Positions 48,249 through 56,330 of a stretch of 64,000 bases of DNA are shown piece by piece (position 1 is the stretch's first letter; each line of letters starts with the position of its first letter). The translations under genes were made by a program, and so were the position numbers. The DNA comes from Sphingomonas sp. SORGH_AS_0950. Its GTDB lineage: Bacteria > Pseudomonadota > Alphaproteobacteria > Sphingomonadales > Sphingomonadaceae. Below the pieces are notes generated by a model, which did not search any database, was not told the origin of the DNA, and saw nothing but the letters and a program-made list of their open reading frames with translations. The DNA lies in NCBI RefSeq assembly GCF_030818415.1, contig NZ_JAUTAE010000001.1:1862501-1926500 (forward strand), read 5' to 3'.

Positions 48249-48434
48249 ATGGAGCATGAGCCGGGCATTTTCGAGCAGCGTGACGAAGCGGCGGAAGCGC
48301 TGTCGCTGGAACGCGCTCGGGCGGATTACGCCGCCGGGCGCTATCATGACCACACCACCGTTTCCGCCTGGCTCCGCACCTGGGGAACCCCGAACCGCAA
48401 ATCGTTTCGCGAATGGCTCAAGTCGTCTGGCTGA
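48249..48434 (+). CDS. Antitoxin of a RelE/ParE-type module
   Basis: Acidic small protein of 61 residues. The pattern RARADYAAGRYHDHTTVSAWLRTWG followed by a basic end resembles antitoxins that accompany alphaproteobacterial RelE/ParE toxins (a helix ending AAGR, then a VxAWLxxWGT box). No clear DNA-binding domain is visible. Its last 22 bases overlap the toxin gene, the normal antitoxin-first order. No strong promoter is obvious between it and the divergent maeB. Confidence 0.7.
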   Translation: MEHEPGIFEQRDEAAEALSLERARADYAAGRYHDHTTVSAWLRTWGTPNRKSFREWLKSSG

Positions 48435-48697
48435 ACGAGGCCCTCGACCAGCTCGATCTCATCGTCGCCTATCTGGAAGCCTTTGATCCCGAGGCCGCCG
48501 CTCGAATCGCGCAGCGACTCGTGGATCTCGGCGAAAGCCTGCGAGACTTTCCTCGCCGTGGCCGTCCCGCTGCGGATGGCACCCGCGAGCTGGTGACGGT
48601 TCCTCCTTACATTCTCAGCTATGACGTGAACGGCGACATCGTATCGATCGTCGGCATCCGCCATGGCGCACGCAATCTGGATTCTCGCCCCCAATGA
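48413..48697 (+). CDS. RelE/ParE family toxin
   Basis: Compact toxin of 94 residues with the ParE/RelE plasmid-stabilisation fold: VVWLNEALDQLDLIVAYLEAFDPEAA at the start, a conserved FPRRGRPAADGTRELV near 46-61, then beta strands YILSYDVNGDIVSIVGIRHGARN. The Arg in TRELV and the terminal IxHGAR motif fit ParE-like proteins, which poison gyrase, though some RelE relatives cut mRNA. It overlaps the antitoxin by 22 bases and the mutS ATG by 4 (ATGA), so mutS may be read with the module. Confidence 0.88.
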   Translation: MAQVVWLNEALDQLDLIVAYLEAFDPEAAARIAQRLVDLGESLRDFPRRGRPAADGTRELVTVPPYILSYDVNGDIVSIVGIRHGARNLDSRPQ

Positions 48698-51282
48698 CCA
48701 CCCCCACCCCGATGATGGCCCAGTATCTGACGCTGAAGGCCGAGGCCGAGGATTGCCTGCTCTTCTATCGCATGGGCGATTTTTTCGAGCTGTTCTTCGA
48801 CGATGCGCGGATCGCCTCGGGCGTGCTCGACATCGCGCTGACCTCGCGCGGGGAGCATGGCGGTGAGAAGATTCCGATGTGCGGCGTGCCGGTCCATGCT
48901 GCGACCGCCTATCTGCAACGGCTGATCAAGGCCGGGCACCGCGTCGCCATCGCCGAGCAGACCGAGACGCCCGCCGAGGCCAAGGCGCGCGGCGGGTCCA
49001 AGGCGCTGGTCGCGCGCGGCATCGTGCGCGTCGTCACGGCGGGCACGCTGACCGAGGAAGCGCTGCTCGACGCCAAGTGCGACAATTGGTGCGTCGCGAT
49101 CGGCGAGGCGGGCGGCGCGGTGGCGCTGGCCGCCGCCGACATCTCGACCGGGCGGTTCGTGGTGATCGACGTGAAGGCGGATGCGCTGGGCGCCGAACTC
49201 GCCCGCCTGGCCGCCGCCGAGGTGGTCGCGGCCGAGAATGCGGCCCATGCCGAAGCGGCCAGCACGCTGCGCCCTTCCGCCACGTTCGACAGCGGCCAGG
49301 GCGAGGATCGGCTCAAGCGACTCTACGGCGTCGCCACGCTGGACGGGTTCGGGCAGTTCAGCCGAGCCGGACTGTCGGCAGCGGGCGGTCTGGTCGCCTA
49401 TCTCGACCACACCGCCAAGGGCGCGCTCCCCTTCCTGCGCCCGCCGGTATTGATGCAGGCGGCTGGAGCCATGGCGATCGATGCGGCGACGCGCGAGAGC
49501 CTGGAGCTGACCCAGACCGCGAACGGCCAGCGCAAGGGCTCGTTGCTCGACGCGGTGGACCGGACGGTGACGGGCGCAGGCGCCCGCGCGCTGGCCGGGG
49601 ATATCGGCGCGCCGTTGATGGACCGCGACGCGATCGAGGCCCGGCTCGACCTCGTGCAGCATTTCCATGACGATGCCGCGCTTCGCGAGCGACTGCGCGC
49701 GGCGCTGCGGGCGCTGCCCGATATCGGCCGTGCGATCGGGCGGATCGCGGCGGGGCGCGGCTCTCCCCGCGATCTGGGACAGTTGCGCGACGGGCTCGAC
49801 GGGGCCTGGGCATTGTCTGAACAGTTGAGCGATGGCCCTCCCCTGTTGCGCGAAACGACGCCGCGCCTGCGCGGGCATGGCGAACTGATCGACCTGCTGC
49901 GCCGCGCGCTCGTCCCCTCGCCCCCCATCGAGGCCAGCGAAGGGGGCTATATCGCGGCGGGTTATGACGTCGCGCTCGACGATCTGCGCGATGCGGGTGC
50001 AGGCGGCCGCCGCGCCATCGCCGCGCTGGAGGCGGAGTTCCGCCAGAAGACCGGGATTGCCGCGCTCAAGATCCGGCATAACGGCGTGCTCGGCTATCAT
50101 GTCGAGGTGCCCGCGCGGTCGGCCGATGCGCTGATGAAGCCGGATTCGGGCTTCACCCACCGCCAGACGCTGGCGGGCGTCGTCCGCTTCAACACGCCCG
50201 AGCTGCACGAGGTCGCCAGCAAGGTCGCGCAGGCCGGTGCCCATGCGCTGGCCGCCGAGGCCGCACATCTGGAGGAACTGACCGCCGCCGCGCTCGCCTC
50301 GCGCGAAGCCATCGCCGCGACGGCGGACGCGCTCGCCCGGCTCGACGTGGCGAGCGGTCTGGCCGAACGCGCGGTCGAGGGCGGCTGGGTGCGGCCCGAG
50401 CTGGTCGACCATAGCTGTTTCGAGGTGACGGGCGGCCGCCATCCGGTGGTCGAGGCGGCGGTGGCGCGCTCGGGAGAGCGGTTCGTCGCCAATGACTGTT
50501 CGCTGTCGGAGGCTTCGCGGCTCTGGCTGGTCACGGGCCCGAACATGGGCGGCAAGTCGACCTTCCTGCGCCAGAACGCCCTGATCGCGGTCTTGGCGCA
50601 GGCCGGCTCCTATGTCCCCGCCACCCAGGCGAAGATCGGGCTGGTCGACCGGCTGTTCAGCCGGGTCGGCGCGTCGGACAATCTTGCGCGCGGGCGCTCC
50701 ACCTTCATGGTCGAGATGGTCGAGACCGCCGCCATCCTGGCGCAGGCGACCCCGCGCAGCTTCGTCATCCTGGACGAAGTGGGGCGCGGCACCTCCACCT
50801 ATGACGGCCTGGCCATCGCCTGGGCGGTGGTGGAGGCGATCCACGAGGATAATCGCTGCCGCTGCCTGTTCGCGACCCATTATCATGAACTGACCCGGCT
50901 GGCGGAACGCTGCGAGGCCCTGTCGCTGCACCATGTCCGCGCGCGCGAGTGGAAGGGCGAGCTGGTCCTGCTGCACGAGGTGTCCGAAGGCCCGGCGGAT
51001 CGCTCCTATGGCCTGGCAGTGGCGCGGCTGGCGGGCATGCCGCCGCCGACGGTCGCGCGCGCAAAGGCGGTGCTCGCCAAGCTGGAGGCGGGCCGGGCCA
51101 AGACCGGCGGGCTGGCGGCGGGGCTGGACGACCTGCCCCTCTTCGCCGCCGCCGCGCAGGCGGAGGAGGAAAAGTGCGACGCGATCCGGGCCGAGGTGGA
51201 GAAGCTGGATGTCGACAGCCTGTCGCCGCGCGAGGCGCTGGATGCACTGTACCGGCTGAAGGCCCTGGCGCGGGAGGGGTAA
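48694..51282 (+). CDS. mutS: DNA mismatch repair protein MutS
   Basis: Mismatch sensor that starts repair with MutL. The 862 residues have the mismatch-binding domain (FYRMGDFFELFFDDA near 26-40, with the Phe-x-Glu in GDFFELF), connector, lever and clamp domains, and the ABC ATPase: Walker A TGPNMGGKSTFLRQ near 614-627, signature region STFMVEMVETA, Walker B FVILDEVGRGTSTYDGLA near 690-707, and the C-terminal helix. The ATG overlaps the toxin stop as ATGA, and no separate ribosome site is seen. Confidence 0.97.
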   Translation: MTTPTPMMAQYLTLKAEAEDCLLFYRMGDFFELFFDDARIASGVLDIALTSRGEHGGEKIPMCGVPVHAATAYLQRLIKAGHRVAIAEQTETPAEAKARGGSKALVARGIVRVVTAGTLTEEALLDAKCDNWCVAIGEAGGAVALAAADISTGRFVVIDVKADALGAELARLAAAEVVAAENAAHAEAASTLRPSATFDSGQGEDRLKRLYGVATLDGFGQFSRAGLSAAGGLVAYLDHTAKGALPFLRPPVLMQAAGAMAIDAATRESLELTQTANGQRKGSLLDAVDRTVTGAGARALAGDIGAPLMDRDAIEARLDLVQHFHDDAALRERLRAALRALPDIGRAIGRIAAGRGSPRDLGQLRDGLDGAWALSEQLSDGPPLLRETTPRLRGHGELIDLLRRALVPSPPIEASEGGYIAAGYDVALDDLRDAGAGGRRAIAALEAEFRQKTGIAALKIRHNGVLGYHVEVPARSADALMKPDSGFTHRQTLAGVVRFNTPELHEVASKVAQAGAHALAAEAAHLEELTAAALASREAIAATADALARLDVASGLAERAVEGGWVRPELVDHSCFEVTGGRHPVVEAAVARSGERFVANDCSLSEASRLWLVTGPNMGGKSTFLRQNALIAVLAQAGSYVPATQAKIGLVDRLFSRVGASDNLARGRSTFMVEMVETAAILAQATPRSFVILDEVGRGTSTYDGLAIAWAVVEAIHEDNRCRCLFATHYHELTRLAERCEALSLHHVRAREWKGELVLLHEVSEGPADRSYGLAVARLAGMPPPTVARAKAVLAKLEAGRAKTGGLAAGLDDLPLFAAAAQAEEEKCDAIRAEVEKLDVDSLSPREALDALYRLKALAREG

Positions 51283-51296
51283 GCCGCTCCCGTCTT

Positions 51297-51426
51297 CCAC
51301 CCCGGCGGAGGCCGGGGTCCAGTTGCGGTGCATTTCCGGAGGCGCAAATGGGTCTGCCTCCCCCGCACCGTCTGGCGCACCATCGACTGGGTGGAACCTG
51401 GGCCCCGGCCTCCGCCGGGGTGCGGG
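51297..51426. repeat. Repeat family D, copy 2
   Basis: CCACCCCGGCGGAGGCCGGGG at the left and CCCCGGCCTCCGCCGGGG at the right, after mutS. The core shares GGTCCAG/CTGGGCC arms with the other D copies. Confidence 0.8.
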
Positions 51427-51449
51427 AATGGAGGCATTCCCACCCCCGT

Positions 51450-51541
51450 TCAGCCTGAGCGAAGTCGAAGGCCACGCCCCATCGCCCCGCCGCGAGCGTC
51501 GCCCATGCACTTCGACTTCGCTCAGTGCGAACGGACGTTGG
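51450..51541. repeat. Repeat family C, copy 2
   Basis: CCGTTCAGCCTGAGCGAAG at the left and an imperfect complement with CTTCGCTCAGTGCGAACGG at the right. The gap mutS to the Rrf2 gene (762 bases) contains this, repeat D and the ssrA gene. Confidence 0.8.
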
Positions 51542-51606
51542 GAGGGCAGCCGACCAGCAAGCATCCACCCGCCGCCTACCCCAAGGCCCAGGAAGATTCA
51601 GCTCAC

Positions 51607-51651
51607 CCGAAAATCCGGAAAGTGGGGAGCTTCTGTTGCCCGGTGCTCCCC
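51607..51651 (-). terminator. Terminator of the ssrA precursor
   Basis: On the minus strand GGGGAGC (51651-51645), 14-nt loop and GCTCCCC (51630-51624), then ACTTTCC and, further on, ATTTTCG. The loop sequence also occurs once in the 3' part of the ssrA region at 51669-51682. Confidence 0.6.
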
Positions 51652-51969
51652 GTACCGCTGGAATCCGATTCTGTTGCCCGGTTCGGTCCAACCGCGCTAT
51701 TTTGGAGTAATCTCAGGCCGTGAGGCCCTCAATTACGCCGCAATCGCGAGTGCTTCGTTATCGTTGGCACTTGTGTGTATGGGCCGTTGCGGTGGTCCCA
51801 TTCCGAACGAAAACAGCGCTTTTCAACACACGTCGATCCTGGTTCGGCCCCGTCAGAAACGGTGTCCAAGTACACCACCTTTTATGGTGGAGCCGCCGGG
51901 TACTGCCCCCGGGTCCGCTGCGTCTATTACTCGCCGCAGTTTATCGTCATAGCCGGGTGAAACCCGGCA
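51652..51969 (-). ncRNA. ssrA: Transfer-messenger RNA, circularly permuted two-piece form
   Basis: Rescues stalled ribosomes with SmpB. The tag codons run from 51768 to 51733 and read ANDNEALAIAA followed by TAA. The precursor is permuted: the acceptor piece comes first and ends in CCA at 51885; a 33-nt spacer (51884-51852) is removed; the coding piece begins at 51851. Acceptor strands GGGGCCG (51851-51845) and CGGCTCC pair over 7 bp with a G3-U70 wobble, the alanine identity element, and the discriminator is A. The T-arm is CCGGG-GGCAGTA-CCCGG, an atypical loop as in other two-piece tmRNAs. Outer ends are estimated from the promoter and the terminator. Confidence 0.93.
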
Positions 51970-51975
51970 CGAAGA

Positions 51976-52004
51976 GATATAGTTAGCCATGCGCGTTTAC
52001 GCAA
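51976..52004 (-). promoter_or_regulatory. Promoter of ssrA
   Basis: On the minus strand TTGCGT (52004-51999), 17-bp spacer, TATATC (51981-51976). The expected start near 51969 coincides with a GCCGGG-TTTCA-CCCGGC-type hairpin (51968-51952) that opens the precursor. Confidence 0.65.
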
Positions 52005-52044
52005 ATGCCTTTCGCTCGCCCCATTTTGGGTCCATGGAAGCGCC

Positions 52045-52476
52045 ATGTTGACCCAGCGGTCCCGTTATGCGTTGCGCGCGATGCTGTTCCTTGCGGAAAT
52101 GCCCGTCGAAGGGCCGCCGACCTCGATGACGCGCATCGCGGCCGAGGCGAATGTGCCGCGCAAGTTCCTGGAACTGATCCTCGCCGATCTGAAGGGCGCG
52201 AATCTGCTCGACAGCCAGCGGGGCAAGATGGGCGGATACCGCCTCGCGCGTTCGGCGCATCTGATCTCGCTGGGCGACATCATCCGCACGATTGAGGGGC
52301 CGCTGGCGCTGGTCCCCTGCGTCAGCCGGACCGCCTATCGCCCCTGCAACGACTGCAAGAGCGAGGCGGACTGCGCCATCCGCCATGCGATGATGCGCGT
52401 GCGCGACGAGACGGCGCGGATCCTCGACGGCACCAGCCTGGCGGATGCCACGGCCAGGAAGCTGGCGGCGGCGTAA
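52045..52476 (+). CDS. Rrf2 family transcriptional regulator
   Basis: Winged-helix regulator of 143 residues, possibly with an iron-sulfur cluster. The N-terminus MLTQRSRYALRAMLFLAEMP and recognition region NVPRKFLELILADLKGANLLDSQRG (near 35-60) are typical. Four cysteines lie in CVSRTAYRPCNDCKSEADC near 92-110, spacing CX8CX2CX5C, which differs from the three-cysteine pattern of IscR and NsrR, so the ligand cannot be assigned. GGAAG is 4 nt before the ATG at 52045. It is divergent from ssrA with 40 bp between promoter and start. Confidence 0.92.
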   Translation: MLTQRSRYALRAMLFLAEMPVEGPPTSMTRIAAEANVPRKFLELILADLKGANLLDSQRGKMGGYRLARSAHLISLGDIIRTIEGPLALVPCVSRTAYRPCNDCKSEADCAIRHAMMRVRDETARILDGTSLADATARKLAAA

Positions 52477-52490
52477 GGCCCCCTAACCGC

Positions 52491-52608
52491 GCCACCCCGG
52501 CGAAGGCCGGGATGAAGTGGCGGCAGCGGGACAAGTTCGCCTCCCACGCAAAGTTGTCACGTCCCACAGCCTTGATGGCAACTGGGCCCCGGCCTTTGCC
52601 GGGGAACA
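52491..52608. repeat. Repeat family D, copy 3
   Basis: Ends CCACCCCGGCGAAGGCCGGG and CCCCGGCCTTTGCCGGGG, between the Rrf2 and mscL genes. It could serve as a bidirectional terminator for these convergent genes. Confidence 0.78.
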
Positions 52609-52629
52609 CCAGCCTTCTGATTGGACCGC

Positions 52630-53082
52630 TCAGGAACGCCGCGCGCGCAGTTCGTCGCGGATCTCGCGCAGCAGCGCGATATCGGTCGGCTCGGCCTTGG
52701 GCTCTTCGGCCGCCTTGGCCTTTTCCTTCTCGAAGAGCGTCGTCGCGCGGTTCACCGTGCGGACCAGCAGGAAGATGATGAAGGCGACGATGACGAAATT
52801 GACCGCCTGGGTCACGAACGCGCCGTAACCGAGCAGCGGCACCCCCGCCTTCTTCAGCGCGGCATAATCGGTCAGCGAGCCCGTATAGCTGGCGGGGATC
52901 GGCCCCATGCGCAGGAAATAGCTGGAGAAATCCAGCCCTCCGAAAATCTTGCCGATCACCGGCATCAGCACGTCGTCGGTCAGCGAGGTCACGATCTTGC
53001 TGAACGCCGCCCCGATGATGACCGCCACCGCCAGGTCGAGGACATTGCCCCGCGCGATGAAGGCGCGAAATTCTTTTAGCAT
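52630..53082 (-). CDS. mscL: Large-conductance mechanosensitive channel
   Basis: Homopentameric emergency valve opened by membrane tension. The 150 residues start MLKEFRAFIARGNVLDLAVAVIIGAAFSKIVTSL, which carries the N-terminal helix and the pore-lining TM1; TM2 is near 85-105 (AVNFVIVAFIIFLLVRTVNRA), and the C-terminal coil is EPTDIALLREIRDELRAR. The ATG at 53082 is chosen over the TTG two codons upstream, with GGAGGGAG 7 nt away. It is divergent from lemA. Confidence 0.95.
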   Translation of the reverse strand: MLKEFRAFIARGNVLDLAVAVIIGAAFSKIVTSLTDDVLMPVIGKIFGGLDFSSYFLRMGPIPASYTGSLTDYAALKKAGVPLLGYGAFVTQAVNFVIVAFIIFLLVRTVNRATTLFEKEKAKAAEEPKAEPTDIALLREIRDELRARRS

Positions 53083-53190
53083 CGCCAACTCCCTCCGTTC
53101 GATGAGCGTTACGCCTATCGTCGCTTTTCCCCTTCGCCAAGCGGGGTCGGCGTCTTATATGGATCGGACAGTTGACGGAGGAATATTCGA

Positions 53191-53784
53191 ATGCGTCGTC
53201 CCGTTCTTGCCCTGACCCCGGTCGTGATGGCCGTCGCCCTGTCCGGCTGCGGCATGAACAGCGTGCCCACGGCGGAGGAAAATGCGAAGGCGAAATGGGC
53301 CGACGTCCAGGCCGCCTATCAGCGCCGCGCCAACCTGATCCCCAACCTCGAAGCGACGGTGAAGGGCGCCGCCGCGTCCGAAAAGGCGATCCTGACCGAT
53401 GTGGTGAACGCCCGCGCCAAGGCGACTTCGGTCCAGGTCAGCGCCGACGACCTGTCCGACCCCGCCAAGATGCAGCAGTTCGCACAGGCCCAGGGCCAGC
53501 TCAGCGGTTCGCTCGGCCGGTTGCTCGCCAATGTCGAGGCCTATCCGAACCTGAAGAGCCAGGACAATTTCCAGACCTTCATGAGCCAGCTCGAGGGCAC
53601 CGAGAACCGCATCAACATCGCGATCCGCGATTATAACGGCGCGGTGCAGGAATATAACACCCGCATCCGCACCTTCCCCGACGCGATCGGTGCGAAGGTC
53701 TTCTATGGCGCCAAGCCGATCACCCCCTATCAGGCGACGACGCCGGGGGCCGAGAACGCGCCCAAGGTGAATTTCGGCAGCTGA
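53191..53784 (+). CDS. lemA: LemA family lipoprotein-like protein
   Basis: Inner-membrane-associated helical protein of 197 residues. A signal segment ends with the lipobox-like VALSGCG, so Cys20 could be lipidated. The LemA core has WADVQAAYQRRANLIPNLEATVKG near 35-58, a long helical bundle and the end motif AVQEYNTRIRTFPDAIGAK near 155-172. The function is not established, but it is often beside TPM-domain genes, as here. GGAGGA lies 8 nt before the ATG. First gene of a lemA-TPM-TPM-Nudix operon. Confidence 0.93.
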   Translation: MRRPVLALTPVVMAVALSGCGMNSVPTAEENAKAKWADVQAAYQRRANLIPNLEATVKGAAASEKAILTDVVNARAKATSVQVSADDLSDPAKMQQFAQAQGQLSGSLGRLLANVEAYPNLKSQDNFQTFMSQLEGTENRINIAIRDYNGAVQEYNTRIRTFPDAIGAKVFYGAKPITPYQATTPGAENAPKVNFGS

Positions 53785-53794
53785 TCGGGCGCCC

Positions 53795-54691
53795 ATGACC
53801 CGGTTCACCCGGTTGCTTCGCCCGGTCCTCGGGCTCTGGCTGATCCTCTGCGCCGTCCCCGTGATGGCGCAGAGCTTTCCCAAGCTCGACGGCCTGGTCG
53901 TCGATGCGGCGAACAAGATCGACCCCGCCACCAAGGCGCAGCTCGAACAGAAGCTGGAGGCGCTGCAAAAGGATACCGGCCGCCAGCTGGTGGTCGCGAC
54001 CATCCCCGATCTTCAGGGTTATCCGATTGAGGATTATGGCTATCGGCTGGGCCGCGCCTGGGGTGTCGGCCTGAAGGATGCGGATAATGGCGCGATCCTG
54101 TTCGTCGCGCCCAATGAGGGCAAGGGCCAGCGCGGCCCCCGGCTGGAGGTCGGACGCGGGCTGGAGCCGATCCTGACCGACGCCTGGTCGTCCCAGATGA
54201 TCCGCACCCTGATGATCCCGCGCCTGCGTGAATCGAGCGACATATCGGGCGCGCTGAATGCGGGCGCGGACGCGGTGATCGCGCAGCTCCGCGCCTCGCC
54301 CGAGGAAGCCCAGGCCAAGGTGGCCGAGGCGGCGAAGCAGTTCGACCGCCAGCACCGGCGCGGCGGCGGCGATTCCAACGGCTTTCCGATCCTGATCGTC
54401 CTGGTCATCTTCATCGGCGGATTCGTCCTGCTGTCCATCCTGCGCCGCAAGCAGGGCCAGCGTTTCCACGATGACGATGACGATGATCGTGGCGGCGGTG
54501 GCGGGCGGCGCGGTGGAGGCGGCTGGCCGATCATTCTCTGGGGTCCCGGCTGGGGCAGCGGTGGCGGATCGGGCGGCGGCTGGAGTTCAGGCGGCTCCGG
54601 CGGCGGCAGCGACGGATCGTGGTTCGGCGGCGGCTTTACCGGCGGCGGCGGGGGCGATTTCGGCGGCGGCGGCGCTTCGGGGGATTGGTGA
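53795..54691 (+). CDS. TPM domain protein (YgcG type)
   Basis: Exported membrane protein of 298 residues. After a signal peptide (about 1-25), the TPM domain spans about 30-175 (FPKLDGLVVDAANKIDP through NEGKGQRGPRLEVGRGLEPILTDAW). One membrane helix lies near 200-220 (FPILIVLVIFIGGFVLLSIL). The last 80 residues are runs of glycine and serine with GGG repeats. TPM domains are found in photosystem repair and phosphatase-like proteins; the role here is unknown. It starts 10 bases after lemA. Confidence 0.9.
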   Translation: MTRFTRLLRPVLGLWLILCAVPVMAQSFPKLDGLVVDAANKIDPATKAQLEQKLEALQKDTGRQLVVATIPDLQGYPIEDYGYRLGRAWGVGLKDADNGAILFVAPNEGKGQRGPRLEVGRGLEPILTDAWSSQMIRTLMIPRLRESSDISGALNAGADAVIAQLRASPEEAQAKVAEAAKQFDRQHRRGGGDSNGFPILIVLVIFIGGFVLLSILRRKQGQRFHDDDDDDRGGGGGRRGGGGWPIILWGPGWGSGGGSGGGWSSGGSGGGSDGSWFGGGFTGGGGGDFGGGGASGDW

Positions 54692-54692
54692 G

Positions 54693-55358
54693 ATGTTGAG
54701 CGAAGCCGATAGCGATCTGGTCACCGCCGCCGTGGCGCGCGCCGAAGCCGCGACCGATGCCGAGATCGTGACCATCGTCGCCCCCCGATCGGACGACTAT
54801 CGCGACGTGGCGCTATGGTTCGCCGCCGCCGCGATGCTGCTGGTGCCGCTGTTCGCCGCGCTGTTTCCGGGCCTGGGCCTGAAGCTGCTCGCGCTGGTGC
54901 ATGACGGATGGAGCGAAGCGGGCGAGGATCTGGTCCTGGGCGTGCTGATGATCGCGCAGATCCTGGTCTTCGCGGTCGTCGTCGCGGCGCTGGGGCCGGT
55001 GAAGCGCCGGATCGCGCTGGTTCCCAAAAGCATCCGCCATGCCCGCGTCCGGGCGCGTGCCGTCCTGCTCTTCCGCGTCTCGGCCGAGCGGCGGACCGAC
55101 AGCCGCTACGGCGTGCTGCTCTACCTTTCCGAAGACGAGCATATGGCGGAGATCGTCGCCGACTCCGGCCTGACCGGCAAAGTGGGACCGGAAACCTGGG
55201 GCCGCGCCATGGCGGTGATGCTGCCCCATGTCGCGACGGGCCATGTCGGTGAGGGGCTGGGCGCGGCGGTCGAGCGGATCGGGCTTGTGCTCGCCGAGCA
55301 TTTCCCCAAGACGGCGGCCGATACCAACGAACTGCCGGACAGACCCATTTCGCTATGA
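54693..55358 (+). CDS. TPM domain protein, second copy
   Basis: 221 residues. The TPM domain covers about residues 1-30 and 125-215, split by two membrane helices (about 41-65 and 82-103), a form seen in YgcG neighbours. Visible pieces are VARAEAATDAEIVTIV and SRYGVLLYLSEDEHMAEIVADSGL. The ATG at 54693 comes one base after the preceding TGA, and the stop overlaps the Nudix ATG (ATGA). It probably forms a membrane complex with LemA and the first TPM protein; that is inference from gene order. Confidence 0.85.
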   Translation: MLSEADSDLVTAAVARAEAATDAEIVTIVAPRSDDYRDVALWFAAAAMLLVPLFAALFPGLGLKLLALVHDGWSEAGEDLVLGVLMIAQILVFAVVVAALGPVKRRIALVPKSIRHARVRARAVLLFRVSAERRTDSRYGVLLYLSEDEHMAEIVADSGLTGKVGPETWGRAMAVMLPHVATGHVGEGLGAAVERIGLVLAEHFPKTAADTNELPDRPISL

Positions 55359-55888
55359 CCGATCCCCGTATGGACGCCCCCCTCGAAACCATGGCCGAGG
55401 GACGGTTCCTGGCGCTGCGCAAGCGCGGCACATGGGAATATGCCGACCGCCCGCGTGACATCCGCGCCGCCGTCATCCTGGCGATCGACGGCGACCATAT
55501 CCTGCTGGTCGAACAGTTCCGTGTCCCGCTGGGCGCGCCCTGCCTGGAAATGCCCGCCGGGCTGATCGGCGACGAAACCGCGGGCGAGGCCGTGCTGGAC
55601 GGTGCGGCGCGCGAGTTGGAAGAGGAAACCGGCTATCGCCCTTCGCGGATCGAGCCGCTGGGCGAATTCTGCTCCTCGCCCGGCATGACCTCGGAACGCT
55701 TCACCCTGGTCCGCGCGAGCGGCTTGGTGAAGGTCGGCGAAGGCGGCGGCGATTCGGATGAGCAGATTAGCGTGCATCGGGTGAAGCTGTCGGAGGTTCC
55801 GGCCTTCATCGCCGAACGACGTGCGGCGGGCGTGGTGATGGATGCCAAGCTGCTCTTGCTGCTGGGGGGCGGCATCCTGGGCTTTTGA
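55355..55888 (+). CDS. Nudix hydrolase (ADP-ribose pyrophosphatase type)
   Basis: Hydrolyses a nucleoside diphosphate linked to another group, probably ADP-ribose or a similar sugar nucleotide. The 177 residues hold the full Nudix box GDETAGEAVLDGAARELEEE followed by TGY, with metal-binding glutamates. The ATG overlaps the TPM stop (ATGA). The C-terminus ends GGGILGF with a TGA that is itself the first three bases of a repeat E arm, so the native end may have been altered by the repeat. It closes the operon. Confidence 0.92.
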   Translation: MTDPRMDAPLETMAEGRFLALRKRGTWEYADRPRDIRAAVILAIDGDHILLVEQFRVPLGAPCLEMPAGLIGDETAGEAVLDGAARELEEETGYRPSRIEPLGEFCSSPGMTSERFTLVRASGLVKVGEGGGDSDEQISVHRVKLSEVPAFIAERRAAGVVMDAKLLLLLGGGILGF

Positions 55889-56290
55889 TTTCACGCGAAG
55901 CCGCGAAGGCGCGAAGAGAAGAAGGTTGGTTCGCGCGGAGACGCGGGGATGTCGTATTCGCGGCAGCGAAGTATCTCTTCAACCAGCTGTATGTGTTGCG
56001 CATCCGATGCCACCGGACACGTCACCTCCGCGCTCTCTGCGCCCTCTGCGCGAACCCATTCCGACAATCTTCGCGTCATCGCGGCTTCGCGTGAAATCAT
56101 CGCGACACGCCGCAACGGACGGGAAGACGCCAAGAAACTTTGTTCGCGCAGAGGCGCGGAGGGCGCAGAGAGGGATTGCTCGCGGAAGCGACACGCCGCT
56201 CCAACAGATCGGTTGTGATGCGATCCCGATGCCGCCGGGCGCAACACCTCCGCGTCTCCGCGCGAACCAACCTTCTCAAGCGCTGCGCGC
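55886..56290. repeat. Repeat family E, tandem copy
   Basis: A perfect 19-bp inverted repeat TGATTTCACGCGAAGCCGC at 55886-55904 with its complement at 56081-56099 flanks a first unit; a second unit with TTCGCGCAGAGGCGCGGAGG and CCTCCGCGTCTCCGCGCGAA arms follows to 56290. The TGA of the first arm is the Nudix stop. The 442-base gap before the next gene holds only these repeats and a terminator. Confidence 0.82.
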
Positions 56291-56324
56291 GAAAGAAAAG
56301 CGCCCCGGCCTTGACCGGAGCGCT
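56291..56324 (-). terminator. Terminator after the NDUFS4-like gene
   Basis: On the minus strand AGCGCTCCGGTCAAGGCCGG-type hairpin with GGGGCGCT, then TTTTCTTTC, 6 bases after the stop. Confidence 0.85.
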
Positions 56325-56330
56325 CGAACC

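Noticed and set aside
51835..51851. T-arm-like GGTTCG on the plus strand suggesting a tRNA
   Set aside because: It is part of the 5' end of the tmRNA coding piece read on the other strand; no tRNA cloverleaf forms.
51323..51986. Several short frames in the gap after mutS
   Set aside because: They cross repeats C and D and the ssrA gene; no ribosome sites or protein-like composition.
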